Shown: positions 25,412 to 35,700, counted from the first letter of the stretch. The stretch is 64,000 bases of DNA from Paraferrimonas sp. SM1919 (GCF_010993985.1 NZ_WINH01000002.1:98091-162090), one strand, 5' to 3'. A program made the numbers and translations. Notes: generated by a model from the sequence alone, not told the origin.

Positions 25412-27619
25412 ATGTTCAAAAAATTCTTCTTAGTAAGCAGCTTAGCGGCTTCTTCATTTGCTTACGCCGGTGATAAATCTAATTTTAATTTACAAGTTCC
25501 TATTGTTTCCCCTAATCAAGTTTTTAGCCTTGATGGCGAACTGAACGAACCCCAGTGGCAACAAGCCGCTGAGTTCTCGTTACGTTATGAAACCTCCCCA
25601 AGGGAAAACTTAGCACCGATAGAGCACACACAGGTTAAAGCTTTCTCCGATAATCAGTACTTTTATGTGGCCATGATTGCCGAAGTAAATGATAAGCAAA
25701 AGCTATTGGCCCACTTTAACCGTCGTGATGATATTTGGCGTGATGAAGTGGTGGGTTTCAAAATTGATACCTTTAACAATGCCGCGTTAGCCTATGAATT
25801 TTTTGCTAACCCACTAGGCGTACAGTTTGATGGTATTGAGAATGAATTAACCAAGCGCGAGAGTGGTGACTGGGATGCGATCTGGTATACCAAAGGCAAA
25901 CTTACCGCCAGCGGCTATACGGTTGAGTTTAAAATCCCACTGGAAATCATGAACTTTGATATGGCTAAGGCTGATCAGGAATGGGCGGTAGAGTTTATTC
26001 GTCTTTCATTAACCGATATGCGTCGTCGCACATCTACCAATAAGATTGATCGAAATAATCGTTGTTTATTATGTCAAATGGGTGTGATGTCGGGCATTAA
26101 CCCACAAACTAATTCACTGCCATGGCAGGTCACGCCATCTTTAGTAGTGGGGCGTGCCGAGGATAAGCTTAATAACACTGCCCAAAACGATACCGAAGCA
26201 GGGTTGGATTTGCGGATTCCGATCAGTGCCAGTTCAGTGTTGAATATGACGGTTAACCCTGATTATTCACAAATCGAAGCCGATGCCGGGCAAATTACGG
26301 TGAATAACAATAATGCGATTTTCCTAAACGAAAAGCGCGCTTTCTTTTTAGATAACCGTGACTACTTTGATACGCCGCTAAACCTATTGCATACCCGTAA
26401 TCTTATTTCCCCTGAATATGGCGCTAAGTTTACCACCCAGCAGGGTGCCCATACCCTAGGTGTATTGGCGGTAGAGGATGAATTTACTCAGCTACTAGAC
26501 CCAAGTAACTTTGGTTCAAGGGTTCGTACCCTAGCAGAAAAGTCACAAAACTTTGCGGGCCGATACCGTTACGATATTAGCAATGGCACTTTTGTCGGTG
26601 GCAGTGTTACCTATAAACAAGGTCGAGATTTTCATAATGCATTATTAAGCCTTGATTCCAAAGTGAGCTTTAATGATCAGCTGCAGCTGGTGACTCAATT
26701 TAGTGGTTCACAAACTGATAACGAGTCAGAAGTCACCACAGGCGGTCAGTACTATGCAAAACTGTCACAAAATACCCGTGATTACTCATTAAGTGCCCGT
26801 TATGAGCGTATCGACCCTGATTACCTTGCAGGCTTAGGTTGGGTGTCTATGGTAGATTACCAGAAGTGGACCCTTGCTGGTGGCTATGTGTGGTATTTAG
26901 ATGATCACTTTTTTAGTGAAGTGTCGTTAAGTGGTGATTGGGATATTACCCATGACACTAGCGGCGTGAAACTAGAACAAGAGGCTGAGGCTTATATTGA
27001 AGCCAGTGGTGCGATGCAGTCATATTTTGAGTTAGGTTACTTAACTCGAGAGCAAAGGGCGGCAAGGTTCGGTAGCATTAATAATGCTGAAGATGCACCA
27101 ATGTTCGACCAGCAACGAATCTCTGCTTTTGGTAAATTTAAACCAACGACTGCGCTGACTTTAGAGTTATACGGCGAATATGGCGATGCAGTTGATTATT
27201 CCCAAGTACGTGCGGCAAAAAATTTATATCTAAGTCCCGAGCTTGGCTTTGAGTTTTGGCAGGGGGCTTCATTGTTTATTGATCATGGCTACCAAAAAAT
27301 GACCGTTGAAGATAAGCATTTGTTCACCGCCAATCTTACCGATGTCCGTTTTCAATGGTATTTTGATCTAAACCAATTTATTCGTTTATCGAGCATTTAC
27401 CAAAATGTAGAGCGTAATCCTAATATGTTTTTGGGTAATGTTGCCGAGAAAAGTGAATCACTGGCCTCGCAGTTTTTATATGGTTATCAGTTAAATCCAT
27501 TTTCAGTATTTTATTTAGGTACCTCTAACGGCATGGTTAAACCTAATGATACTAGTGGTTTACAAGAAACCGAGCGCAGTTATTTTGCCAAAGTAAGCTA
27601 CGCTTTGTCATTATTCTAA
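25412..27619 (+). CDS. DUF5916 outer-membrane protein with CBM9-like N-terminus
   Basis: A 735-residue exported protein. Signal peptide MFKKFFLVSSLAASSFAYA; then a CBM9-like sandwich (SLDGELNEPQWQQAAEFSL, FSDNQYFYVAMIAE, WRDEVVGFKIDTFNN); then the DUF5916 region (NMTVNPDYSQIEADAGQITV, NEKRAFFLDNRDYF) and about 400 residues of beta-barrel-like strands ending in FAKVSYALSLF with terminal Phe. The combination is common in marine bacteria. Carbohydrate binding is implied by the fold only. ATG 25412 is chosen because it begins the signal peptide; an in-frame start at 25358 is not supported. Confidence 0.82.
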   Translation: MFKKFFLVSSLAASSFAYAGDKSNFNLQVPIVSPNQVFSLDGELNEPQWQQAAEFSLRYETSPRENLAPIEHTQVKAFSDNQYFYVAMIAEVNDKQKLLAHFNRRDDIWRDEVVGFKIDTFNNAALAYEFFANPLGVQFDGIENELTKRESGDWDAIWYTKGKLTASGYTVEFKIPLEIMNFDMAKADQEWAVEFIRLSLTDMRRRTSTNKIDRNNRCLLCQMGVMSGINPQTNSLPWQVTPSLVVGRAEDKLNNTAQNDTEAGLDLRIPISASSVLNMTVNPDYSQIEADAGQITVNNNNAIFLNEKRAFFLDNRDYFDTPLNLLHTRNLISPEYGAKFTTQQGAHTLGVLAVEDEFTQLLDPSNFGSRVRTLAEKSQNFAGRYRYDISNGTFVGGSVTYKQGRDFHNALLSLDSKVSFNDQLQLVTQFSGSQTDNESEVTTGGQYYAKLSQNTRDYSLSARYERIDPDYLAGLGWVSMVDYQKWTLAGGYVWYLDDHFFSEVSLSGDWDITHDTSGVKLEQEAEAYIEASGAMQSYFELGYLTREQRAARFGSINNAEDAPMFDQQRISAFGKFKPTTALTLELYGEYGDAVDYSQVRAAKNLYLSPELGFEFWQGASLFIDHGYQKMTVEDKHLFTANLTDVRFQWYFDLNQFIRLSSIYQNVERNPNMFLGNVAEKSESLASQFLYGYQLNPFSVFYLGTSNGMVKPNDTSGLQETERSYFAKVSYALSLF

Positions 27620-27813
27620 TTAGGGCGTGTTGACCTTGGCTGTTGGGATCGAAAGCAGTTTGTTAGCCTTTACTCTTTATTTAAAAAGAATAAGGCGGTG
27701 CGATTGAGGTGTGGTATTTCATACCAACGAGTGCCAACGCAGTAGAAATGGCTAGCAAACCCTGCCCGCAGGTTTACATAAAGTAAACATGAAAGGACAA
27801 TCCGCCCTTAATT
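27619..27813. mobile_element. Possible MITE-like or structured intergenic element
   Basis: A 195-base non-coding stretch begins ATTAGGGCGTGTTGACC and ends with the imperfect reverse complement GGACAATCCGCCCTTAAT. Inside are a hairpin GTTTAC-ATAAA-GTAAAC and a GGCT...TTAGCC pairing. Terminal inverted repeats and absence of an ORF suggest a small non-autonomous element or a structured RNA. It begins directly at the stop codon of the DUF5916 gene. I cannot test copy number within this window. Confidence 0.4.
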
Positions 27814-27847
27814 GTTTATTTTTTAATCCGAATGGGTTGTAACTACG

Positions 27848-27880
27848 TAATTACCTCTGTTAAACACGCGGAGGTAATTA
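27848..27880 (+). promoter_or_regulatory. Hairpin sequestering the Shine-Dalgarno of the NTF2-like gene
   Basis: Perfect 10-bp inverted repeat TAATTACCTC (27848-27857) / GAGGTAATTA (27871-27880). It can be extended inward by U-G, G-C and U-G pairs. The right arm contains the GGAGG Shine-Dalgarno sequence and the A of the start codon, so the folded RNA would hide the ribosome-binding site. There is no T-run, so termination is unlikely. Confidence 0.65.
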
Positions 27881-28332
27881 TGCAAGTTGCAATCAATCTA
27901 CAATCGGTACCTTGTAAAGATGAGCAAGGTGCACTTAACACGGTAAAGAGCTTTCTCTCAGGCATTGACATGGGGAACTTTGAACTTGGTGCGGCAGTGC
28001 TTGCCGACAAGCTCACGGCGGACTACTCCTCTTTATTTGGCGTTGAAGATGTCACCCACTCGAAGTCAGGGTTAATTAAGAAATACCAAAAGTTCTTATC
28101 CCATTTTGATCAAGTCACACATGAACTCAGTGGCTATAACATTAAAGTGGAGAACCACATCGCCCATATGGTCACTCAGGTGCGAGCGACACATTGGCAA
28201 GGCCATGCACTGTGGGCCATTACTGGGACCTACCGTTTTACTCTTGATAAAGTAGGCGATGATTTTGTGATCAGCCACATTGTGCTGGATGTCGCCGGAG
28301 AGAGTGGCAGCAGACAACTGTTCAATGACTAG
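27880..28332 (+). CDS. NTF2/SnoaL-like protein
   Basis: A 150-residue cone-fold protein: helix CKDEQGALNTVKSFLSGIDMG, then VLADKLTADYSSLFG, FLSHFDQVTHELSGY, and strands IKVENHIAHMVTQVRATHW and GTYRFTLDKVGDDFVISHI, as in SnoaL_4/NTF2-like proteins. Enzyme or binding function cannot be told. ATG 27880 follows GGAGG by 6 bases; the upstream in-frame ATG at 27832 would include the hairpin as coding sequence and is rejected. Expression is probably controlled by the hairpin over its ribosome-binding site. Confidence 0.72.
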   Translation: MQVAINLQSVPCKDEQGALNTVKSFLSGIDMGNFELGAAVLADKLTADYSSLFGVEDVTHSKSGLIKKYQKFLSHFDQVTHELSGYNIKVENHIAHMVTQVRATHWQGHALWAITGTYRFTLDKVGDDFVISHIVLDVAGESGSRQLFND

Positions 28333-28344
28333 TTTTGCGATAAA

Positions 28345-28376
28345 CAAAAAGGCAGTCCAGTGACTGCCTTTTTTAT
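28345..28376 (+). terminator. Rho-independent terminator
   Basis: Stem GGCAGTC (28351-28357) / GACTGCC (28362-28368) followed by TTTTTT, just after the NTF2-like gene; the A-run on the left could let it act in both directions. Confidence 0.9.
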
Positions 28377-28398
28377 TAATCACAGGGAGATGATTAAT

Positions 28399-28473
28399 TT
28401 ATTTTATGCTAATTGGTGATGGCACAATAGCGCGTTGATACTTAGCTAATAAACGCTCAATTAGATTTTTCAT
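28399..28473 (-). CDS. Candidate 24-residue small protein
   Basis: A short minus-strand ORF begins ATG with GAGGAAA placed 6 bases upstream, a near-ideal Shine-Dalgarno. It encodes 24 residues starting MKNLIERLLAKYQR and ending PSPISIK, then TAA. The N-terminal half would be an amphipathic basic helix. It lies about 360 bases downstream of asd, beyond the asd terminator, in a region otherwise free of genes. A hairpin (AGCCAA / TTGGCT) lies upstream at about 28513-28532. I recognise no family. Length alone makes it uncertain. Confidence 0.45.
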   Translation of the reverse strand: MKNLIERLLAKYQRAIVPSPISIK

Positions 28474-28481
28474 GGCCGTTT

Positions 28482-28786
28482 CCTCGGTTTGGATTAATAG
28501 CGTGCTTGAGCCAAAATCCAACCATTGGCTTGGGCACTTAATTTGAAGCGCGCATTGTAGGTAAACAGTGAAATATCGACAACCTTAAAAAATTAAAATT
28601 AATCATTAGTATATCTAATGCTTTATTTTGGTTTGTTTTTTTAAGTGTTTGTTTTTTAATGGTATAGTGGTTTTGTTGTTGTTAAAAACTAATGCTTTTT
28701 GAATTTTATTGAGGTTTATATGGGTTTTTGGCTTGTTTTGTTGCAAGTTGCTTGTAAGTGAGTGTTTAAAAGTGTGAACCACCGCA
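28482..28786. other. AT-rich intergenic stretch
   Basis: About 300 bases between the small ORF and the asd terminator, rich in T-runs and GTTTG/TTGTT tracts. Apart from the upstream hairpin of the small ORF I see no gene or clear signal. A 68-residue minus-strand frame across it is Lys/Asn-rich low-complexity sequence and not credible. Confidence 0.6.
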
Positions 28787-28817
28787 AATAAAAATGGCCA
28801 GCAAAGGCTGACCATTG
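28785..28817 (-). terminator. Terminator of asd
   Basis: On the minus strand a stem TGGTCAGC / GCTGGCCA (one wobble) with a short loop is followed by TTTTTATTT, 18 or so bases after the asd stop codon. Confidence 0.7.
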
Positions 28818-28834
28818 ACAAATCGAGTTTCGAT

Positions 28835-29941
28835 CTATTTATTAACTAAAATATTCAACATTCTTCTTAGTGGCTCTGCTGCGCCCCAAAGTAGCTGATC
28901 ACCCACGGTAAAGGCTGAGATATACTCAGGCCCCATAGACAGTTTACGAATACGGCCGATAGGAACAGATAGAGTACCGGTTACCTTGGTTGGCGTTAAT
29001 TCATTGGCTGTTTGCTCGCGATCGTTAGGGATCACTTTCACCCACTCGTTGTGGCTGGCAATAATGCTTTCAATTTCACTGACGCTGATGTCTTTTTTCA
29101 GTTTGATGGTCAGCGCTTGGCTGTGGCAACGCATGGCACCAATGCGTACACATAATCCATCAATTGCCACAGGCGCGTCAGCTTGGCCTAAAATTTTATT
29201 GGCTTCCACTTCCGCTTTCCATTCTTCTTTTGATTGACCAGAGGCCATAGGCACATCAATCCATGGAATAAGGCTGCCCGCAAGAGGAACGCCGAACTGA
29301 TCGGCTGGAAAATCATTGGCGCACATGCGCTCGCTGATCTTTTTATCAATATCTAAAATGGCAGAAGCAGGATCGTGCACTTCAGGGCTAACTGTCGCAC
29401 ATAGATCACCCATCTGCGCGATAAGCTCTTTCATATTGCGAGCTCCTGCACCAGAAGCTGCTTGGTAAGTCATTGGGCTTACCCATTCAATCAGATCTTG
29501 CTCGAACAGGCCACCGATAGCCATTAATAGTAGCGACACGGTACAGTTACCACCAACAAAGGTTTTGGTGCCATTAACTAGGGCAGAATCGATAACATCA
29601 CGGTTTACAGGATCAAGGACAATGACGGCCTCTTCTTGCATGCGCAGTGCAGAAGCCGCATCAATCCAATAACCATCCCAACCATTGCCTCGTAAATTTG
29701 GATATACCGACTTGGTGTAATCACCACCCTGACAAGTAATGATCACATCCATTTTCGCGAGAGCATCAATATCATTAGCATCTAATAAAGTATTGTTACC
29801 AGCAAATTCAGGTCCAGGGATTCCAACTTGTGAGGTTGAGAAAAAATGGGCATCAATTTTCGCAAAATCGTTTTCTTGTTGCATACGCTCCATTAATACT
29901 GAACCAACCATGCCTCGCCAGCCAATAAATCCAACTTTCAT
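28835..29941 (-). CDS. asd: Aspartate-semialdehyde dehydrogenase
   Basis: A 368-residue enzyme that reduces aspartyl-4-phosphate to aspartate semialdehyde in lysine, threonine, methionine and diaminopimelate synthesis. It starts [20 protein letters not shown], has catalytic Cys133 in [12 protein letters not shown], and the substrate-binding [14 protein letters not shown] 29941 gives the normal E. coli-like length; a frame reaching 29983 adds an unrelated 14-residue tail. TTAGGA lies upstream. Monocistronic with its own terminator. Confidence 0.96.
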   Translation of the reverse strand: MKVGFIGWRGMVGSVLMERMQQENDFAKIDAHFFSTSQVGIPGPEFAGNNTLLDANDIDALAKMDVIITCQGGDYTKSVYPNLRGNGWDGYWIDAASALRMQEEAVIVLDPVNRDVIDSALVNGTKTFVGGNCTVSLLLMAIGGLFEQDLIEWVSPMTYQAASGAGARNMKELIAQMGDLCATVSPEVHDPASAILDIDKKISERMCANDFPADQFGVPLAGSLIPWIDVPMASGQSKEEWKAEVEANKILGQADAPVAIDGLCVRIGAMRCHSQALTIKLKKDISVSEIESIIASHNEWVKVIPNDREQTANELTPTKVTGTLSVPIGRIRKLSMGPEYISAFTVGDQLLWGAAEPLRRMLNILVNK

Positions 29942-30125
29942 TGTGAGTTTCCTAACTTTAATTTTTTCATAATTGTGCGACACAATAGCACCACAAACAA
30001 TACTTGACTACCAACCCTTGTGGTTACTTTAGTAACTCTCAGGCTAAACAATTAGTTAATGAATTTTTGTGTCATATATGAAAGTGACTACACTTAATAT
30101 TAATGATATTTAATCGGAGTGTAGT

Positions 30126-30368
30126 GTGAAAACACATGCTTTAGTGGTTGAATTCCCGGAGTATATCGAAGTGATCAATGAATTACGTCGCTCTGATATG
30201 TGGTTTGCTGAAAAAGCCAAAGAGTACCATCAATTGGACCACAAAATTGTGGCTTTAGAAGAGCGGGACGTTCCCATCAGTGATGCATTATTTATGGCGT
30301 TAAAATCTCGTCGAGTTCACCTTAAAGATTGGTTATTTGAACAGATTCAATACCGAGCGAGGCATTAA
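30126..30368 (+). CDS. YdcH-like (DUF465) protein
   Basis: An 80-residue, mainly helical protein starting with GTG, with ATCGGAGTG upstream. It shows the YdcH/DUF465 pattern: F...DMWFAEKAKEYHQLDHKIVALEERDVP with the D-H-x-I segment, then LKSRRVHLKDWLFEQI. Family members are small coiled-coil proteins of unknown role. It borders the accessory island on the left side. Confidence 0.82.
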   Translation: MKTHALVVEFPEYIEVINELRRSDMWFAEKAKEYHQLDHKIVALEERDVPISDALFMALKSRRVHLKDWLFEQIQYRARH

Positions 30369-30380
30369 ATAATAAGGCCT

Positions 30381-30421
30381 AATGCCCCAACGAATTAATG
30401 CAGATTAAGTCGTTAGGGCAT
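30381..30421. terminator. Imperfect hairpin, possible terminator
   Basis: AATGCCCCAACGA (30381-30393) pairs with TCGTTAGGGCAT (30410-30421) with one mismatch around a 16-base loop. It lies between the converging ydcH-like and BNR_4 genes. There is no clear T-run, so termination is only possible. Confidence 0.35.
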
Positions 30422-30433
30422 CATCTAATAGGC

Positions 30434-32638
30434 TTAATTATGGGTGAACAATTTGATGCTTCGTGAATTAAGCAGCAGATCTTTTTGTGCGTCTAAGTTA
30501 ATGGCTTTAATCGGAGACTTATCGTGACCATAAGTATGTAAACGATTAAAGCTTAGGCCGTTATCATTGGAGCTATATAAATAAGAATACGTCGATGTGG
30601 CACGTGTATGTATTTGAATTTGATTATTAGTATAACTTAACGGTGGTCTTTCATGATTGCCGACATTGGTATTAACATCCGTTTGAAACCACTGGCTTCC
30701 GGTCCAAGTTGCTATGCGTAGCTGATAATCAGGGCTATCGCGGTGAAAGCTAGGATCAATGTTGAAAGGATAACTTATCACAGGTGTGCCTTTAGCATTT
30801 AGGGTGATCTGTGGTGTTTGTATTTCTACTGTTGTATCTCCCCAAGGCTTTCTAAATGGATAGAAATGGTCACTGTTATTGCCATCCACAGAAATAGGTA
30901 AGGCTACCGCAGTTTCATCTGCTTTGTGGAAGGTTTTGGTTTCATTGTTAAACTTGACATAAGTGCCACGCTGGAAGGTATTGTCACCAGAGTGAAGTTG
31001 AGACCAAGCCGTTACGATATGGACATTGTTATTTTTATCGGCAAACAGTTTTGACATGTATGCATTTTTATTCGGTGTGGACTTTAAGAGATATTCAGTC
31101 CACTTTTTAGTCTTAAAGTCATAGTGATAGAAGTCTTGTTTTTCACCTGTTTGGCTACCGGCGATGGTGCCATCTTTAAGTCTTAGCGATGTCCTTCGAG
31201 CAATAAATACCACGTCACCATTTGATAGTGATGCCGCTTCTGGGTAAGAATATAAGCGTAAATTTAAATTTGTACTTGGATGCTGGTTAATAAAGCCATA
31301 ATAAGTGGCGTTGTTATCTTCTGGTGTGGGCAGGTTACTCCAATCATCATAACTTGGATCGTAACTTGCGAACGTCTCTTGGTTACTTAAATTGTCAAAT
31401 GATTCAATGCTCTCAGGAGTGGTAGAACGGTAATAACGCATTTGATGGTTATGCATACCGATCCATGCATGAATATAACCATCACCATCAACCGCAATCG
31501 CTGCACCGTTATGTGAAGCATCACCGTTGCCAATAGTTAGGAATCTTTGATTGCTGTACTGTATTGAATTATCTGCAAGGTTGATTTTAGCAAGGCGACC
31601 ATTGTTATCATCATTGATAGCGGCATCAGCATACAGAACATAAGCAAAGTTATTGTATACAGCGACATCCGTTCTACCTAAAGAACTGTCAGTATAGCGA
31701 ACGGTATTAATGTTGACGTCGGAGTGATTTACCAGTGCTGATGGTACAGTGATCACTGCGCTAGTATTTAGTCCAAGATAATTGGCACTAATAATCGTTT
31801 TTCCAACTTGATTAGCTGTGATGTTTGCTTGCTGATCGACTGCAACAATATGGTCATTAAATGAATCAATTGATACCTCAGTAGTAATATCAATAGTTGA
31901 AGCGTCACTGTATGTAGCAATAACTTGAGCTGTTGTAGATTGGCCAATAGTAAGCTCATTTTGGTCAAGTGATAACTCAATTTTAGCCAAAGTAGGTGCG
32001 CTTGGGATTATCACCTGAATGGTCACAGCAGAGCTGGTCACGCCATCTTTAGTTGCGGTAATTGAAGTACTGCCAGTGCTTAACGCTGTTACTATCCCTT
32101 CTGCATCAATTGAGGCTACATTAGCAACTGAACTGTTCCAAATGACATCGCTATCTAAATCTACTTGAGAATTATCCGAAAAGTGGCCAATGGCTTGTAG
32201 TGAAATAGTCTGGTCAATATAAATTTGATATGGAGCGGGAGTCGAGCTTGCTAGGCTAATGGTATCGAGTACAACTTCATCTGAGGCAATAGTGACGATA
32301 AAAGCGGCACTGGTTTTACCTTCAAAGCTGGCGGTGACTTCAACAGCACCAGACATGAGTGCAGTTAGCATTCCATTGCTATCAATAGAGGCTAATGAAG
32401 CATCACTGACTTGCCATTGAGCATTACTCGTTTGATCTTTAAATGAACCATCTGAATAATCCGCCCTCAAGCTCAGTTGTATTTGTTGACTAACTTCAAG
32501 GGTATTACTTAACGCTGTGACCTTAACCGCTGTTAGGGTAAGGTCGGTAGAAGTTTGTGAGTCGTTATCTGAGCCACCACAGGCGGTCAAAATAAACAAT
32601 ATAAATATAATAATAGAGTGCTTCATTACATAACTCAT
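30434..32638 (-). CDS. Lipoprotein with Ig-like (Big_2) domains and BNR_4 beta-propeller
   Basis: A 734-residue protein. Lipoprotein signal ending FILTAC-GGS; three Big_2-type Ig domains (about residues 30-120, 125-210, 215-300) with the pattern ...ADYSDGS...W..SD.S.ASID.NG.LTA...G.....A; then a BNR_4 (PF15892-like) propeller of about 420 residues. The propeller has SHNGAAIAVDGDGYIHAWIG followed by MHNHQMRYYRS. BNR_4 proteins occur in polysaccharide loci, and some, such as PL24/PL25 ulvan lyases, are seven-bladed propellers with paired catalytic His. Whether this one is a lyase is inference. ATG 32626 is an alternative start. Surface lipoprotein likely. Leftmost gene of the island. Confidence 0.75.
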   Translation of the reverse strand: MSYVMKHSIIIFILFILTACGGSDNDSQTSTDLTLTAVKVTALSNTLEVSQQIQLSLRADYSDGSFKDQTSNAQWQVSDASLASIDSNGMLTALMSGAVEVTASFEGKTSAAFIVTIASDEVVLDTISLASSTPAPYQIYIDQTISLQAIGHFSDNSQVDLDSDVIWNSSVANVASIDAEGIVTALSTGSTSITATKDGVTSSAVTIQVIIPSAPTLAKIELSLDQNELTIGQSTTAQVIATYSDASTIDITTEVSIDSFNDHIVAVDQQANITANQVGKTIISANYLGLNTSAVITVPSALVNHSDVNINTVRYTDSSLGRTDVAVYNNFAYVLYADAAINDDNNGRLAKINLADNSIQYSNQRFLTIGNGDASHNGAAIAVDGDGYIHAWIGMHNHQMRYYRSTTPESIESFDNLSNQETFASYDPSYDDWSNLPTPEDNNATYYGFINQHPSTNLNLRLYSYPEAASLSNGDVVFIARRTSLRLKDGTIAGSQTGEKQDFYHYDFKTKKWTEYLLKSTPNKNAYMSKLFADKNNNVHIVTAWSQLHSGDNTFQRGTYVKFNNETKTFHKADETAVALPISVDGNNSDHFYPFRKPWGDTTVEIQTPQITLNAKGTPVISYPFNIDPSFHRDSPDYQLRIATWTGSQWFQTDVNTNVGNHERPPLSYTNNQIQIHTRATSTYSYLYSSNDNGLSFNRLHTYGHDKSPIKAINLDAQKDLLLNSRSIKLFTHN

Positions 32639-32751
32639 TCTTGGTAATTATTTAGAAAAAGGGTACTAACATAAAAACGACCCATAACTGGTTGTCTAAA
32701 AAGGGTAGAGAATAATTAGGTGCCAGAGGCTGGCACCTAATATCAACAGGT

Positions 32752-35700
32752 TTACTCAGGAGTGGCCATAACTGGCATTTGTGGTTTAAACCAAAATACC
32801 GGCTTCCCTTGGGAATCTAGCTTTGTGATGGCATCTGGAGTCTGAGGACTTGAAGGCAATTCAAAGTCTTCGGCGCCAGTATGATGCATCTTGCTGTACT
32901 CATTTAGAGGCTGCAAACCCAATTCAATCTCTAAAGCATCAGAAATACCATCGGCATCACTGTCTACTCGAGCTGTGAGTAAGCAAGGCATACCACCAGT
33001 AATCGGGTAGGTTTCAGACGCGGCTAAATCTAATTTAGGACACAAAGCACGTTTTTGACCGTTGGTCATACCGGTACCTGTGGTGTCAACGGCATCAAGT
33101 AATGCCATATCACCTTGTACATAATTAATCGCATCAGCCCATGAGTTAGCATAACCAATATTTGCCTCGATAATGTGGCCAATCAAGAAAACTTGGCCAT
33201 CGCGAGTTAGTGCGTGAGCATAGTCTAGATTGAGATCTTTTGGCGTTTCAAGATAGATAAACTGTTGACCAGAAGCGTTGGCCGCAGTCACTGAATCTAA
33301 CCATAGTGAGCCCCAACTGCCAGCTTTGTTACGGTTACCAACGATTTCACCTTTAGCAGAGATCCAAGCACCACCATTATAAATAGGTGACCAGAATACC
33401 TCCATGCCATCTTCTGCGAAGCCTTTAGATTCTGCATTCTCTGGGGGTCTATTAGATTGGCCATCACGTAGCAACATACCATTATCAAGCTGCACCGAGA
33501 TACCACGAGATTGGTTATATGCTGAACGGTAAATGGATAATGCTTTAGTACCAACAGGTTGAATCGTTGCAATATTAGCACCTTTACTTCCCCAAGAGGT
33601 CATGGTGCCATCTGCTTTAATCGCTGCTCCTGCTTCCTGGCCACCACGAATTACAATATGACCACCAGCACTTCGAGGCTGGGCTTTGTTACCAGCGGTA
33701 ACAATTGAGCCATCATCGAGTAACGCGAGTGCACCATTGGTCATATCAATATCAACATGGATAACTTTACGGTCGGCAGGAATATCAAGGACGGAAGCGT
33801 CACCCCATTGATAGAGGTTACCCTCAGAAGTTATAGCGGCAAAACTATCCTTAACACCACCATAAGCATTATGGTTAGCGTATAGCTTGATCACATTTTC
33901 CATAGCAACAGGGGCAACAGGAGCAACCAAATCGGTGACCACCGTACCATCAGTATAGAGTGCAGCATAATTGGCAGTGTTCAGCGAAACTTGGGCAACG
34001 GTTGCTTGCGCTTTCGTTGGAATTGCAGTGGTGCCGCTGTTGAATACCACGGTGGCACTGCCATCTTTATGGTAAGCAACATAACCAGGAATGGTTTTGA
34101 AGGTCTCGATTTTTTGTACGTTAGTCAGCGCTGCAGAATCAGCCTCAAAGTCACCAAAACTCTTAACCGTGCCATCTTCAAAAAGAATGACGGGTTCAAA
34201 TTGAGTTGCGGCTAAAGCAATGGCTTTTTTACCGTCTTTATATGGACTAATTCTTATTGCGCTTGGGCCGTCTTTTCGATAAACCGTTACCGAACCATCT
34301 TCATGTAAAGCGCCAAAAGCACTCGCCGCATAAGTTGATGCAATGTCACCTACAGCTGCATTCTGCGGTTTAACTGTGATACTGCGACTTTCAGTTTCAG
34401 TGCCAGCCGTCACATCAACACAGTAGCTTAGTTCTTGCTCTAAATTAGCTAGGGTTACACCTAAAGAAACTGAATCTGCACTACCATAATCCAAAGTATC
34501 ACAGTTACTCCAACTATAGCTTACCGCACTGCCATCTTGGACGACGACTTCAGGCTTAACGACAACGGTTGAATCCATTAGAGCATTTGCTCCAGTGTAC
34601 ACCTCAGGGACAAATACCGCTAAGTTGTTGGTAAAGGCATATACAGAGGTCTGGAAAGACGTTTTCGCACCACGAGGGTCCATGACTTGATATTCTAAGA
34701 TGAATTTTTGCGATGAAACGATGTCATTAAAGCTAATTTGCAGTTCAGCATTATCGCTGCTGTTGCTTAGATTGATGAGATCGGCATTACCTTCAATTAG
34801 ATTCCAACTGTGGACAAGTAATGGGATCTCCGGAGCATTGAGATCTGTGGTTACAGGAGAAATGGTAAGAGTGTCTTGTAACGTAGCAGTTTGACCAAAA
34901 CCGGCAGTTAGATCTTGGCTAACAATATCTAAGTTTTCAACTTCAGGAGCAAAGTTTTCACCCAACACCGTTAATGTCGTCGTTGCCGATCCGGTTTCAC
35001 CTAAGTCATCACTAACAACAACCTTATACTCATCAACAGAAGGGGTATCTTGTGTTGCTAAAATGAGACTTGAGGCTGATTCCGCTTCGATAAGGGTGCC
35101 ATTTTTGTACCATTGATAAGTCAGATTGTTGCTATCGAATGAATTGCCGACAACGATAGCTTCAAAAGTATGACCATTACCTACCTCAATGGTACTTGCT
35201 TCTAGGGAAACGCTGCCATCGACTTGTTTAATCACAAAATCAAAGTTATGAACGGCAATATCACCTCGGTCATCCACAACCGTTGCAAAAATCGTTGTCG
35301 GGGTGTCCTGTTCAACTAGGCGTGCAGTAAAATTAATACTCGCAGTAAAAATTTCTGGATCAGAGGTTTTGATCGTACTACCACTATTTGCAATATAAAT
35401 GTTGCCCCTAGTATCCAGTGGATTTCCATTTTGATCATAGTGAACATTTATTGCATCAAACTCAGCATTATATTCAGGGTCAATCCTTTGGCCATCGCCG
35501 GCAATGATGAAACCATTTTGATCGGTCCAAAATACACGTCGAATTTTAGTGTCGGTTATCGCTGGACAGTTATTCGGTGTTGAAGAGCAGTCAATACCAT
35601 CAGCAGAATATCCAGCGACGGTGGCATCTTTATCTGAGTAAGTCACAGCAAAAATTTGTGACGTGTTTTCGTTAATCCCATTTGATAACTCACCGCTTGA

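Noticed and set aside
28615..28821. A 68-residue minus-strand ORF downstream of asd
   Set aside because: Lys/Asn/Thr-rich low-complexity translation of AT-rich DNA that overlaps the asd terminator, with no ribosome-binding site.
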